This document shows positions 15,709 to 23,049 of a stretch of DNA of 45,610 nucleotides, piece by piece. The notes below the pieces were generated by a model. The model saw nothing but the letters and a program-made list of their open reading frames with translations. It searched no databases and was not told where the DNA came from. Origin of the DNA: Haloterrigena salifodinae (GTDB lineage Archaea > Halobacteriota > Halobacteria > Halobacteriales > Natrialbaceae); the NCBI RefSeq assembly GCF_003977755.1, contig NZ_RQWN01000010.1:1-45610 (forward strand), in the 5' to 3' direction. Each line of letters starts with the position of its first letter. Position 1 is the first letter of the stretch. Position numbers and translations under genes: made by a program.

Positions 15709-16568
15709 CTAGTTGTTCTGGTTGGCTTGCTCGGCCCGCTCACGCTTGGCGGCGGCCTTCGAGCGCACGTACTGCCGGATCGCATAGCGCTCTTTCGGCT
15801 CCGTATCCCGACCGAACTCGATCGGCGTTTTCCCGAGCCCTTCGACGACGACCTCCATCCAGGCGACGCCGTAGTAGTCGTCGCGCCCGACGAAGTCGTC
15901 GATCGCCTCACGTTCGTCGGGGGTTAGTTTCCCTCGCCCTCGTCGGTCGCCTCGAGGCGCTCGGCGACAACCTGCTGAGAGAGCGTCGATAGCCCCTCCT
16001 TGATGACGTTACCGTCGGCGTCGGTCTCGTCCTCGAGCTTGAACCGGCCCCAGCGCTGGGCGCCTCGGGAGAGATCATCGCCCTCGGGGACGGTCTCGTC
16101 GCCCATCACGGGGTCGGTACAGAGCTCGGTGATCGTCTCGAGCTGGTGATCGTAGAGCCCGACAACACTCTTGATCGACTCGGGATCGAGGTTCTCCTCG
16201 ATCGTCTCGTTGACTGCCTCGTCGTCGTCGGGATCAACGTCCTCGAACGTCTCGGGGTCCGACTCGGAGAGGATCTTCATCGTCTGCCGGCGGTGGATCA
16301 CGCCGGGCTGAGAGAACTCGAACTCACGGCCACGGAACGAGATCGTGTCGACGTCGCGGGTCGTCTCCTGAGTGAGCCAGTCCTCGATCGCCTGGCCGTC
16401 GGCAGCGCTCTCGAGTTGTTCTTGTTTCTGCTCTTGGCGCTCGTCTTCGGCAGCCTCGTGCTTTTGCTCGCCACGCTCGAGCTGCTCGTCGACGTTCTCG
16501 CCACCGAGGTCCTGGAGGACTTCCTCGCGATCCTCCGGCTCCGGCGGCTTGGTAGGTGCCTGGGACAT
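15709..16568 (-). CDS. Tail assembly chaperone GT fusion, made by -1 frameshift
   Basis: Predicted 286-aa fusion. Codons 1-214 are shared with protein G. At GGGAAAC (minus strand, complement of 15927-15933) the ribosome would slip -1 and continue for 72 codons to a TAG at 15709-15711 (sequence LTPDEREAIDDFVGRDDYYG and on, ending in AKRERAEQANQNN). The T segment has no start codon of its own near its beginning (the first in-frame Met is well inside). In phages the G/GT pair chaperones the tape measure during tail assembly, and GT recruits tail tube subunits. Position just before the tape measure fits exactly. Confidence 0.82.
15886..15933 (-). promoter_or_regulatory. Programmed -1 ribosomal frameshift signal
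   Basis: Reading the minus strand: heptamer G GGA AAC in the zero frame (complement of 15927-15933), followed immediately by the TAA stop, a 5-nt spacer TAACC, then a perfect 9-bp stem CCCGACGAA / TTCGTCGGG (complement of 15913-15921 and 15886-15894) with an 18-nt loop. Slippery site, spacer length and stem match the textbook -1 frameshift arrangement. After the slip the frame reads GGG AAA CTA ACC. Confidence 0.85.
15924..16568 (-). CDS. Tail assembly chaperone G
   Basis: 214 aa, the zero-frame product. The N-terminal 60 residues are charged and coiled-coil-like. The core is at about 70-200 (TISFRGREFEFSQPG, SIKSVVGLYDHQLETITELC, RWGRFKLEDETDADG). The protein terminates right after the slippery heptamer. 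Located between tail tube and tape measure genes, where tailed viruses encode this chaperone. No sequence-level family match is claimed; position and the frameshift carry the call. Confidence 0.82.
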   Translation of the reverse strand: MSQAPTKPPEPEDREEVLQDLGGENVDEQLERGEQKHEAAEDERQEQKQEQLESAADGQAIEDWLTQETTRDVDTISFRGREFEFSQPGVIHRRQTMKILSESDPETFEDVDPDDDEAVNETIEENLDPESIKSVVGLYDHQLETITELCTDPVMGDETVPEGDDLSRGAQRWGRFKLEDETDADGNVIKEGLSTLSQQVVAERLEATDEGEGN

Positions 16569-16574
16569 GAGTGA

Positions 16575-17078
16575 TCAGCTCCCGTCGTTGAGTGCTGCGG
16601 CGCCGTCGAACCAGTACTTGCCCTCGATGAACAGCGTGAACGTGAACTCGTAGGGCCCGTCGGACAGGCTCTCCTCACCAGTCTGGACGCGAACGTTCTC
16701 GCCGACGCGCTTGATCGCGGTCGTGTCGTCGGTTTCATCGGCGCTCGGCCAGATCACGAAGACGATCGCCTCTTGGCGGACGTTGTGGAGCTCGGCGCCG
16801 TCGTCGTCGACGAGGCCGAGCGTCTGGAGGTCGGCGTTCTCGGAATCCGGATAGATACCGAACTCGGCTTCGCGCGTGACGTGACCCTCCTCGGTGATCG
16901 TGTACTGCGATCCGTTGTACTGGAACTCGTCGCTGTCCGAGTCTTTCGAGATCGACGTGTCGGCGTAGACATGGTCGAGCCACTCGATCGTTTCCTCCGT
17001 GGTTCCGAGGTCGGTGACGACGCCGATGTCGACCCACCGGCCCTGAAAGTTCGCTTCGGTGTTGGGATCTGCGTTCAT
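16575..17078 (-). CDS. Major tail tube protein
   Basis: 167 aa, beta-rich and acidic, with the feel of siphovirus tail tube subunits (FQGRWVDIGVVTDLG, TREAEFGIYPDSEN, DGPYEFTFTLFIEGKYWFDG). It directly precedes the chaperone pair (6-bp gap) and follows the terminator gene region. A 70-bp gap with a 6-bp inverted repeat upstream could give it a separate promoter, useful for a highly expressed structural protein. Confidence 0.78.
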   Translation of the reverse strand: MNADPNTEANFQGRWVDIGVVTDLGTTEETIEWLDHVYADTSISKDSDSDEFQYNGSQYTITEEGHVTREAEFGIYPDSENADLQTLGLVDDDGAELHNVRQEAIVFVIWPSADETDDTTAIKRVGENVRVQTGEESLSDGPYEFTFTLFIEGKYWFDGAAALNDGS

Positions 17079-17122
17079 GGTATGTTTGCGTTTTCGTTTT
17101 CGATCGCGTTTGCGCGTAGGAT

Positions 17123-17143
17123 CCGGTCGTTATCCGGGACCGG
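17123..17143. other. Inverted repeat upstream of the tail tube gene
   Basis: CCGGTC (17123-17128) and GACCGG (17138-17143), 9-nt spacer, in the 70-bp gap between the 107-aa gene and the tail tube gene. It could be a weak terminator of the upstream transcript or a promoter-linked operator. It is followed on the minus strand by AT-richer sequence leading to the ATG at 17078. Confidence 0.3.
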
Positions 17144-17148
17144 AGCGG

Positions 17149-17472
17149 TTACTCGTCGGTCGGTTCGCCTTCGCTGTCGTCGGCATCGCTGCCGCCGGCG
17201 CCGACGGCCTCGAGGATCGCCGCTTTCGTCGAGTTCCCGTTGACGGCGTCGTAGGTATCGCTCGCCGCGATCCGCTGCAGCGTGCGATACTTGAGGCCCT
17301 CGAGGACGTCGCGATCGACGGCCCCAGTATCGGGATCGTCGAGGCGCTCGAACTCATCGCCGAACTTCTCGAGGATGTGCTCGGGCGGCGCGACGATGAT
17401 CTCGCCGCGGCGGTAGGCGCGGTCAGAACCGGCCCACGACAGCGTGCCTTTCTGGTTGCGATATACTGACAT
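17149..17472 (-). CDS. Small virion-region protein, paralogue of the 106-aa HeH-like protein
   Basis: 107 aa. The N-terminal part (YRRGEIIVAPPEHILEKFGD, then FERLDDPDTG) parallels YANGDELEV...TLERVDGPDSG of the protein at 19494-19814, suggesting a shared small beta domain followed by a helical tail that here reads STKAAILEAVGAGG. Acidic, disordered C-terminus. It sits between terminator and tube genes. The exact role is unknown; it may cap or link tube components. Confidence 0.6.
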   Translation of the reverse strand: MSVYRNQKGTLSWAGSDRAYRRGEIIVAPPEHILEKFGDEFERLDDPDTGAVDRDVLEGLKYRTLQRIAASDTYDAVNGNSTKAAILEAVGAGGSDADDSEGEPTDE

Positions 17473-17481
17473 GATGATCTC

Positions 17482-17967
17482 CTAGTTGCGAGACTGCTCG
17501 AACTGCCACAGCCGAGCGGCGGCCTTCTCCCCGCCCTCCATCGGCGAGTCGAGGATGCCCGATCCACCGCCAGTGCCAGCATCGGAGGGGGCGAGGTGGT
17601 CGACCCCGAAGCCGACGTTCGCGCGTTCGCTGACGGCGTCGAGGATACTCGAGAACGCGAGCTCGGCGTTCGGGCCCGGTCGGTTGCCCTCGATCCAGCC
17701 GGCGGTGACCGTGAGCCCGGCCTCAACCTCGTAGTCGACGAGGGCGGCGACGCCACGATCCGCCGAGGCGACGGCTTGGACGTCGATGATCAGCAGCGCC
17801 GGTGGGATGTCGTCAGGATCGGGAGCGGTCAGCGGGGTCCGGATCTGCTCGGTCGCATCGCCTGGAGAATCGCCGTCGCCGAGCGCCTCGAGCAGCGGGT
17901 CGTAGCTTCGCAGATCCGTGAGCGCCGCCTGCGTGAGGCCGGCCTCGTTGTCTGATCGGCGGGGCAT
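17482..17967 (-). CDS. Candidate tail terminator protein
   Basis: 161 aa. The pattern LTDLRSYDPLLEALGDG, IPPALLIIDVQAVASADRGV, DYEVEAGLTVTAGWIEGN, ELAFSSILDAVSERANV matches the fold order of tail terminators (helix, beta-sheet, long helix). Position between the gp10-like gene and the tube gene is as expected. It would stop tail polymerisation and join tail to head. The start abuts the stop of the 106-aa gene. Confidence 0.62.
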   Translation of the reverse strand: MPRRSDNEAGLTQAALTDLRSYDPLLEALGDGDSPGDATEQIRTPLTAPDPDDIPPALLIIDVQAVASADRGVAALVDYEVEAGLTVTAGWIEGNRPGPNAELAFSSILDAVSERANVGFGVDHLAPSDAGTGGGSGILDSPMEGGEKAAARLWQFEQSRN

Positions 17968-18287
17968 TACTCCTGGCCCTCGTCTCGATCTCGGTCGCCT
18001 AGATCGTGCGGCCCGACGCCGAACGCCTCGGCAATAGCGCGGACGTTCGCGGGACGTCGCGACCAGTCCTCGAGGTCGGCAAGTTCCCAGTACGCCTCGG
18101 GGCCGTCTTGGGCGAGTGCTTTCAGCATCTCCTGATGGATCGGACAGCTTTCGATCGGATCAGTGACGTCGCAATCCTGGCAGCGAGATCGGCGCTGAGC
18201 GAGATCTATGAACTCGGTACGCTCGGTGACTGCGAATCGCCATAGAGTCCGGGCTAGCGATGGGAGTGCTTTGAGTGTTCTGAGCAT
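17967..18287 (-). CDS. Small protein with Cys/His cluster in the head-tail region
   Basis: 106 aa. A basic N-terminus is followed by CQDCDVTDPIESCPIHQEM, a possible zinc site (C-x2-C-x9-C-x2-H), and then a helical, acidic tail (LADLEDWSRRPANVRAIAEAFGV). It overlaps the downstream terminator gene by one base. Small Cys/His insertions of this type occur in haloviral morphogenesis modules. Function unknown. Confidence 0.6.
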   Translation of the reverse strand: MLRTLKALPSLARTLWRFAVTERTEFIDLAQRRSRCQDCDVTDPIESCPIHQEMLKALAQDGPEAYWELADLEDWSRRPANVRAIAEAFGVGPHDLGDRDRDEGQE

Positions 18288-18289
18288 GG

Positions 18290-18664
18290 TCAGAGAGCTC
18301 GAGCGGCCTGGTCCCAGCTTTTCGTGACCCGGTCGACAAGGTCCTGCTCGACCTTCCGCAGTGCCGGCCGGATCATCGGCTGAGCGCTCATATACACGGT
18401 CCCGAATTCGTTGTAGGCGCTGTGCTCAGCGCCGGCGATCAGGTGCGCAACGATCTTGCCAGTCATCTGCTCGACCTTGTTTCGGATCGAGTCGCGGAGC
18501 TCACCAGTGTCCACTCTGGCCCGGGACTGGGCCTCCTCGACGGCCTCATCGACAGTCGTTTCGACGTCGTCCTCGAGGCGGCCGAAGAACTCGTCTTTGA
18601 ATGTCTCGAGATCCTCGACAAGCGCGTCCGGACCCTGGCCGCTCGTCCAGTTGAAGTCGATCAC
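18290..18664 (-). CDS. HK97 gp10-like head-tail joining protein
   Basis: 124 aa starting at a GTG that overlaps the upstream stop (GTGA, 18661-18664). Carries the gp10 family signature: helix, then ARVDTGELRDSI, then YNEFGTVYMSAQPMIRPAL. In HK97-type phages this protein is a neck/tail-completion component. Position among connector genes agrees. Confidence 0.85.
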   Translation of the reverse strand: MIDFNWTSGQGPDALVEDLETFKDEFFGRLEDDVETTVDEAVEEAQSRARVDTGELRDSIRNKVEQMTGKIVAHLIAGAEHSAYNEFGTVYMSAQPMIRPALRKVEQDLVDRVTKSWDQAARAL

Positions 18665-19065
18665 GACGTGACCACCTCGAGCTCGAGGCGGACGGCCTCG
18701 GGAACGCGACCGTTCGGGCCCGGTACCTCCGCGACGCTTTCGATCGAGCGCCGTCGAGGGTCGCGATCGCTACGATGGAGCTCGACGCGACGGTCGATGC
18801 CTGGACGGAGCCGATCGTCGAGAAGGTAGGTACCGTCGCCGGCGATCTCGCCGACATGGCGCGGATGGATCGAGACGAAAGCGGTGTCTTGGATGCGCTC
18901 GCCAGTGTCCTCGTCGACGATCGTTTTGCCTTCGGGGGAGTAGCGGGCAGGGATCTCCTCGGCGATCGCGACCCAGTCCTCGATCGGCTGGGTGCCGCCC
19001 ATGCCGTCATCCTCGGTCTCGCCGGTCTCGACGTAGGCCGAGATCGTGATTGTGGCGTTCTCCAT
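18661..19065 (-). CDS. Head closure / head-tail stopper protein
   Basis: 134 aa, beta-rich, with GETEDDGMGGTQPIEDWVAIAEEIPARYSP and GDGTYLLDDRLRPGIDRRVELHRSDR. This resembles the SPP1 gp16 / HK97 gp9 class of small beta-barrel stoppers (DGMGG then a barrel). It is coupled by overlap to the gp10-like gene. Assignment rests on pattern and synteny. Confidence 0.68.
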   Translation of the reverse strand: MENATITISAYVETGETEDDGMGGTQPIEDWVAIAEEIPARYSPEGKTIVDEDTGERIQDTAFVSIHPRHVGEIAGDGTYLLDDRLRPGIDRRVELHRSDRDPRRRSIESVAEVPGPNGRVPEAVRLELEVVTS

Positions 19066-19074
19066 GATGGGCCG

Positions 19075-19488
19075 TTATCTGACCTCGGGGACGTCTATCG
19101 ACGCCGTCGGCTTGTTGGCGTCAGCCAGCTTGCCGGACTGGTCGAGGTTGACAGCCTGCTGCCCGAGCGACGTGCTTCGGTAGTCGTCATGGTTGTAGTC
19201 GCCGACGTAGGACGCAGATGAGCCGTCCGCATCCGATTCGGACGTCGTCTGTCGGAGCTCGTCGATGTCGCTCGCGAGGATGAAGTGGCCTGCAAGGTAC
19301 GTCTCGATCTTCTCGAGCCGGCGATCGGACTGCTCAGTCTCGCTGAGGTCTTCGGTGACGACCATGTTCGCGTCGTCGATGAAGACCGTTAGTTGGTTGT
19401 CCTCGAGGCCGGTCGTGTCCCATCCGTCAAGCGTGAGTCGCTGACGAACCTTCCCCGGAGTCGTCCGGTGGTCCTCGGTTGTCGCCAT
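19075..19488 (-). CDS. Head-tail connector (head completion adaptor)
   Basis: 137 aa. Mostly helical with RRLEKIETYLAGHFILASDIDELRQTTSES and STSLGQQAVNLDQSGKLA, as in HK97 gp6/SPP1 gp15-type adaptors that bind the portal. Lies after the major capsid and HeH-like genes and before the stopper gene, as expected. Confidence 0.7.
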   Translation of the reverse strand: MATTEDHRTTPGKVRQRLTLDGWDTTGLEDNQLTVFIDDANMVVTEDLSETEQSDRRLEKIETYLAGHFILASDIDELRQTTSESDADGSSASYVGDYNHDDYRSTSLGQQAVNLDQSGKLADANKPTASIDVPEVR

Positions 19489-19493
19489 GTGCG

Positions 19494-19814
19494 TTACTCC
19501 TCGAGCTCGCCGATCCGAGATTCGATAGCGGAGACGGCCGTGTCCCGTTCGTCGTTCTTGTGCTCGCGCTCGAGCATCGCCTCGGCAGTCTCGATGTCCT
19601 CGACGTCACCGAGGGCGGCCTTGATCTCCTCGACCGTGGATTCGGCTGGGTCAGGTGGCTTTTCGCCGCTGTCTGGGCCGTCGACTCGCTCGAGCGTTCG
19701 CGGGTGGTTCTCGAGAGTGGCCTCGTCGACCTCGAGCTCGTCACCGTTTGCGTACCGTTCGCCGCCGTAGCCGAACGAACGACCGGCGACGCGGACAGGG
19801 ATCTCGTCAGCCAT
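19494..19814 (-). CDS. Small head-region protein with HeH/LEM-like C-terminal motif
   Basis: 106 aa. The N-terminal beta segment (VRVAGRSFGYGGERYANGDELEVDE) is related to the 107-aa protein at 17149-17472. The C-terminal part AESTVEEIKAALGDVEDIETAEAML resembles HeH/LEM helical extension motifs found in small phage head proteins. One base separates it from the major capsid gene. Confidence 0.6.
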   Translation of the reverse strand: MADEIPVRVAGRSFGYGGERYANGDELEVDEATLENHPRTLERVDGPDSGEKPPDPAESTVEEIKAALGDVEDIETAEAMLEREHKNDERDTAVSAIESRIGELEE

Positions 19815-19815
19815 G

Positions 19816-20967
19816 CTAGATCCCCGTCATTCGGACGATGCCGCGAATACCGTCAGGCTGGCGCCGGACGAACGGCATCCGGCTCGCGACGAGCTTGTGT
19901 CGGCGTGCGTGTCCTCCATCGATGTCCCAGGCAGTGTTGGTCATGCCCTGGGCGTTGACGATCCCGAAGTAGCGCGGGTCGTTGAGCAGGAAGATCGCGG
20001 TGTCGCCGGCGAGACGCGGCGCCGGGAGCACGTTGATGTAGGGGTACTTCCGCTCGATGCGATCGATGAGCGGCTCGTCGACCGCACCGGAGTCAGGCTG
20101 GTAGTCCTGTCGAGTGACGTTGCCCCACTGCTGGCGCGGGACCAGCAGGTAGCCGCCGACCTGGTCGACGAGCGGGACGTCGTCAGTGTCCTCGACGTCC
20201 TCCTGGTCCTCGATCTGGTCGTGGAGGTGGTCGAAGTCGTCAAGGACGACCTGCGCGTCGTCCCAGCCGGCGCCGGTCGAGCCGGTCTGAATGATCTGCG
20301 AGGTGTCGGAATTGAGGCCGGTGACGCTAACGGATCCGAAGTCCTCCATCTCCCACGTTCCGCCCCAGCCGTTGAACAGGACATGAGCCTCGCGACGGTT
20401 GATCGCACGACGGGCTTCTCGAGCCTGGTCAGTCTCGGGCTCCTCGCCGTGGGCTCGGCGAACCTCCATCTCGCGGCCGTCGAGCTCGTAGTCGACGTGA
20501 ACCACGGGCTGTGCGACGGCGTCGACGCCCGATCGCGTTCGGTCCTGGCGGGAGCGCGATCGCGGGTTCATGGAGACGTCGGCCTCCATCCGGCCAGCCT
20601 GTAGGCTCGTCGCGTACACGTAGTTCGCGAGCGAGGATGGGATGTTGAAACCGGCGCCGAGTAGCGTGTCAATGATCGTCGACTGGACGAACTGCTCGTT
20701 CAGTACCTCATCACCGAACTCGATGCCCGACTGGTACCCGTAGGGACTGTCGGCGGTGATCTCCTCTTTCCCTTCGGGCTGCTTGATGCCGGCCTGGATG
20801 TCAAGCTGCTCCCACATCTCGGGGGAGTGGCCCGACTTGGCGCGAATCTCTTTGAGTGCGCGCTCTCGAGCGTCCTTGAAGGGGTTGAAGAACGCCGTGA
20901 TGTGCTCGTCCTCTGCTTCGTCCTGGAACTCACTGTGCGTCGAAACGTACGTCTCACTAGTTGCCAT
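19816..20967 (-). CDS. Major capsid protein, HK97 fold
   Basis: 383 aa. Helical N-terminal region (residues 1-55), then features of an HK97-type subunit: FVQSTIIDTLLGAGFNIPSS, a loop with SRSRQDRTRSG, REARRAINRREAHVLFNG (spine helix), LVDQVGGYLLVPRQQWGNV, and a C-terminal AIFLLNDPRYFGIVNAQGM with KLVASRMPFVRRQPDGI. Immediately downstream of protease-scaffold and decoration genes. Long acidic loops suit high salt. Confidence 0.92.
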   Translation of the reverse strand: MATSETYVSTHSEFQDEAEDEHITAFFNPFKDARERALKEIRAKSGHSPEMWEQLDIQAGIKQPEGKEEITADSPYGYQSGIEFGDEVLNEQFVQSTIIDTLLGAGFNIPSSLANYVYATSLQAGRMEADVSMNPRSRSRQDRTRSGVDAVAQPVVHVDYELDGREMEVRRAHGEEPETDQAREARRAINRREAHVLFNGWGGTWEMEDFGSVSVTGLNSDTSQIIQTGSTGAGWDDAQVVLDDFDHLHDQIEDQEDVEDTDDVPLVDQVGGYLLVPRQQWGNVTRQDYQPDSGAVDEPLIDRIERKYPYINVLPAPRLAGDTAIFLLNDPRYFGIVNAQGMTNTAWDIDGGHARRHKLVASRMPFVRRQPDGIRGIVRMTGI

Positions 20968-20978
20968 CTTGAATCACC

Positions 20979-21437
20979 TCACTCGAACTCCACGATCGCC
21001 ATGTCCGTTCCGTCGACGTCGATGATCTCCTTGACGTGGCCGACGATCGTCCCAGGGTCGCCAGTCCCGTCACTACCAGTCGAAGTCAGCGCTCCATCGG
21101 CGTCCCAGCCGACAGCGTCATCGGCAGTGGCATCGGATACCTGGCAACGGGCCTGGTCGTGATCTCCGAAGCCGACCGTCTCGACGTGTTCGTCCGTGCT
21201 GTAGCTCTGGGAAAGCGGGCTCTCACCCTCGACGCCGAGACCGCGGGGCGGGTTACGAGCTTCACGGACGACTCGACTCGTCGCCTCGTCGGCGTTCGCC
21301 GAGCGCACGCGCTTCTCGCCGTTCTCATCCTCGTAGATGACACAGCCCGTGCCGGGGTCGAGTGCCTCGTCGGCGAAACCCTCCTCGTAGGAGGCCTGGT
21401 TGTGGAGCTTTGCGATGACTGCGTTAGGGGTTGCCAT
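20979..21437 (-). CDS. Head decoration protein
   Basis: 152 aa, beta-rich small protein (ASYEEGFADEALDPGTGCVIYEDENGEK, then SYSTDEHVETVGFGDHDQ) with a C-terminal GTIVGHVKEIIDVDGTDMAIVEFE. It sits between protease-scaffold and major capsid genes, the standard place for a decoration/stabilisation protein. An AT-rich leader of about 20 bp precedes its ATG. Confidence 0.68.
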   Translation of the reverse strand: MATPNAVIAKLHNQASYEEGFADEALDPGTGCVIYEDENGEKRVRSANADEATSRVVREARNPPRGLGVEGESPLSQSYSTDEHVETVGFGDHDQARCQVSDATADDAVGWDADGALTSTGSDGTGDPGTIVGHVKEIIDVDGTDMAIVEFE

Positions 21438-21461
21438 ATATTGTCACCTCTAGAATTGTTG

Positions 21462-23000
21462 TTATTCCTGGACGCCGGTACCGAAGGCATCGAGGTCGTC
21501 CTCGTCGGCGTCGGCGCCGGCCGTGACCTGCGAGCGCGCTCCCGCGGATCCCGGTAGCGAGGCGCCCGTCGTTCGCGTAGCCTGCGAGTGGATCTTCTCG
21601 AGCATGTCCGAGGCGACGAGCTCCTCGCGGTCGTCCTCGTCCCACTGCTCGCTCGAGGCGATGACCTCCTTGGCCATCTCCTCACGGTCCTGCGAAGCCG
21701 TGGCCTCACTGACAGCTTCGGTTACTTTCGTCTCGAGGAACCTGTCGAAGTCTTCGTGATCGCCGATGTCGACCTCGACCGTATTGCCATCGTCGCCGGC
21801 GTCAGCGTCGGGATCGTCGGGGTCGTCGGGAGTCTGTCCACCGTCGTCCGTGGGATCGTCTGGATCGCTCATGTCGTTCTCCGTGTCTGTGTCGTCGTCC
21901 GCTCCGGGTTCCGCCGGTTCGTTAGGTTCCTGTTCCTGATCACTCGCGACGATCACGCCGTCGGGAGCTACGGTGACGGTCGCCGAGTCAACGTAGTAGC
22001 CGCCGTCGCCGGTCGGGATGTGTTCGGACTTTTCGCCGTCCTCCGTGACATACCGAAGCGATGCGTAGACCGTCGCCGCCTCCTCGAGCGCTTCATCGAG
22101 CTCGACCTCCTCGTCGGTTCGATGATCGCCAGGTTGATGCGGCATCCCGTCACCGATCGACGGTCCGAGGCCAGGCCCGACGTCAGGGAACTCCTCGCCC
22201 TCAAGGTGGAGGCTCGCCATCCAGCCGGCGTCATCGAAGGCGGCATCGGAGACGGTGACCGTCTCGCCATCGGACGTCTGATCCGAGAGATACAACATGC
22301 CGCTCGTACCACCCTGTGGGAGCAGGCCAACATCCTCGGCCATCTCCCGGATCTTCTCTCGCAGCGAACTCGACTCGTCTGCTGTATCAGCCGCCGTCAC
22401 CGAGTCGATCTCCTTGCCGATGTCTGCCTGGCGTGTCCAGGAAGCAAGCGCCCGGTTCGGACCCCACTCGGCAGTGTTGCTCTCACTCATTCCCTTCGAG
22501 ACTACCGACAAATCTAGGAAGTTGACCGACTCGGGATCCGGGATGTAGGCGCCGGTCTCGGGATCTCGCTCGTCAGTGAGTTCGAACTGCGGATGTACCG
22601 AGACCTCGTAGTTGCCGGCCTCGACGCCGCTCGCGATCGCCTCGTCGTGGGTGTTGGCCTCGTAGATGAGGCCCTTCCCCTCAACGTAGCCTGCCTTTGG
22701 AACTTTCCCAGGAGACTTGTCGACCGGCGGGGGATAGATCGGGTTCCCGTTGTCGTCAGCGGGGTGATCAATTGATAGCGGTTCGCCTGCTTGAGTCTCG
22801 GCAGCTGTCGCGAGGACCTCCGGAGTAAACAGGACCGGCGTGCCGTCGTCCGTGTAGAGGATGTCGTTCTCTCCGACGGCGACCCCGCCGAAGCGCCAGC
22901 CGTCTGTATCCTCGTCGTCCTCGTCACCGGCCGTAAGTTCGACCGTGCGAGCCGAGACGCGAATGTTGTGTTCGTCTTTCATCTTTCCTCCGGAGCCCAT
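21462..23000 (-). CDS. Prohead protease fused to scaffold-like domain
   Basis: 512 aa. Residues about 10-190 look like a capsid maturation protease: FGGVAVGENDILY, PLSIDHPADDNGNP with a candidate catalytic His79, and NFLDLSVVSKGMSESNTAEW with candidate Ser. Residues about 230-350 are an additional beta-containing segment. After a disordered acidic DPDDPTDDGGQ linker, a helical region (about 420-490) resembles a scaffold or delta domain. Codon 7 (ATG at 22980-22982) has a strong GGAGG ribosome site just upstream and may be the real start. Fusion of protease and scaffold is known in HK97-like phages. Confidence 0.75.
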   Translation of the reverse strand: MGSGGKMKDEHNIRVSARTVELTAGDEDDEDTDGWRFGGVAVGENDILYTDDGTPVLFTPEVLATAAETQAGEPLSIDHPADDNGNPIYPPPVDKSPGKVPKAGYVEGKGLIYEANTHDEAIASGVEAGNYEVSVHPQFELTDERDPETGAYIPDPESVNFLDLSVVSKGMSESNTAEWGPNRALASWTRQADIGKEIDSVTAADTADESSSLREKIREMAEDVGLLPQGGTSGMLYLSDQTSDGETVTVSDAAFDDAGWMASLHLEGEEFPDVGPGLGPSIGDGMPHQPGDHRTDEEVELDEALEEAATVYASLRYVTEDGEKSEHIPTGDGGYYVDSATVTVAPDGVIVASDQEQEPNEPAEPGADDDTDTENDMSDPDDPTDDGGQTPDDPDDPDADAGDDGNTVEVDIGDHEDFDRFLETKVTEAVSEATASQDREEMAKEVIASSEQWDEDDREELVASDMLEKIHSQATRTTGASLPGSAGARSQVTAGADADEDDLDAFGTGVQE

Positions 23001-23049
23001 GTCCTCGCCATCAGGCGTGTTAGAGGTGGGTCATCGGTGGGCCCAGAAC

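Noticed and set aside
14783-15717. TACTAGTTGTT at 14783-14793 and 15707-15717 as direct repeats flanking the moron block
   Set aside because: An 11-mer duplicate is expected many times by chance in 45 kb, and the second copy is the end of the T reading frame.
15480-15911. 143-codon minus-strand frame over the T extension region
   Set aside because: Ser/Thr/Arg-rich product in a third frame. The -1 frame continuing from protein G is acidic and ends at 15709, matching the frameshift signal.
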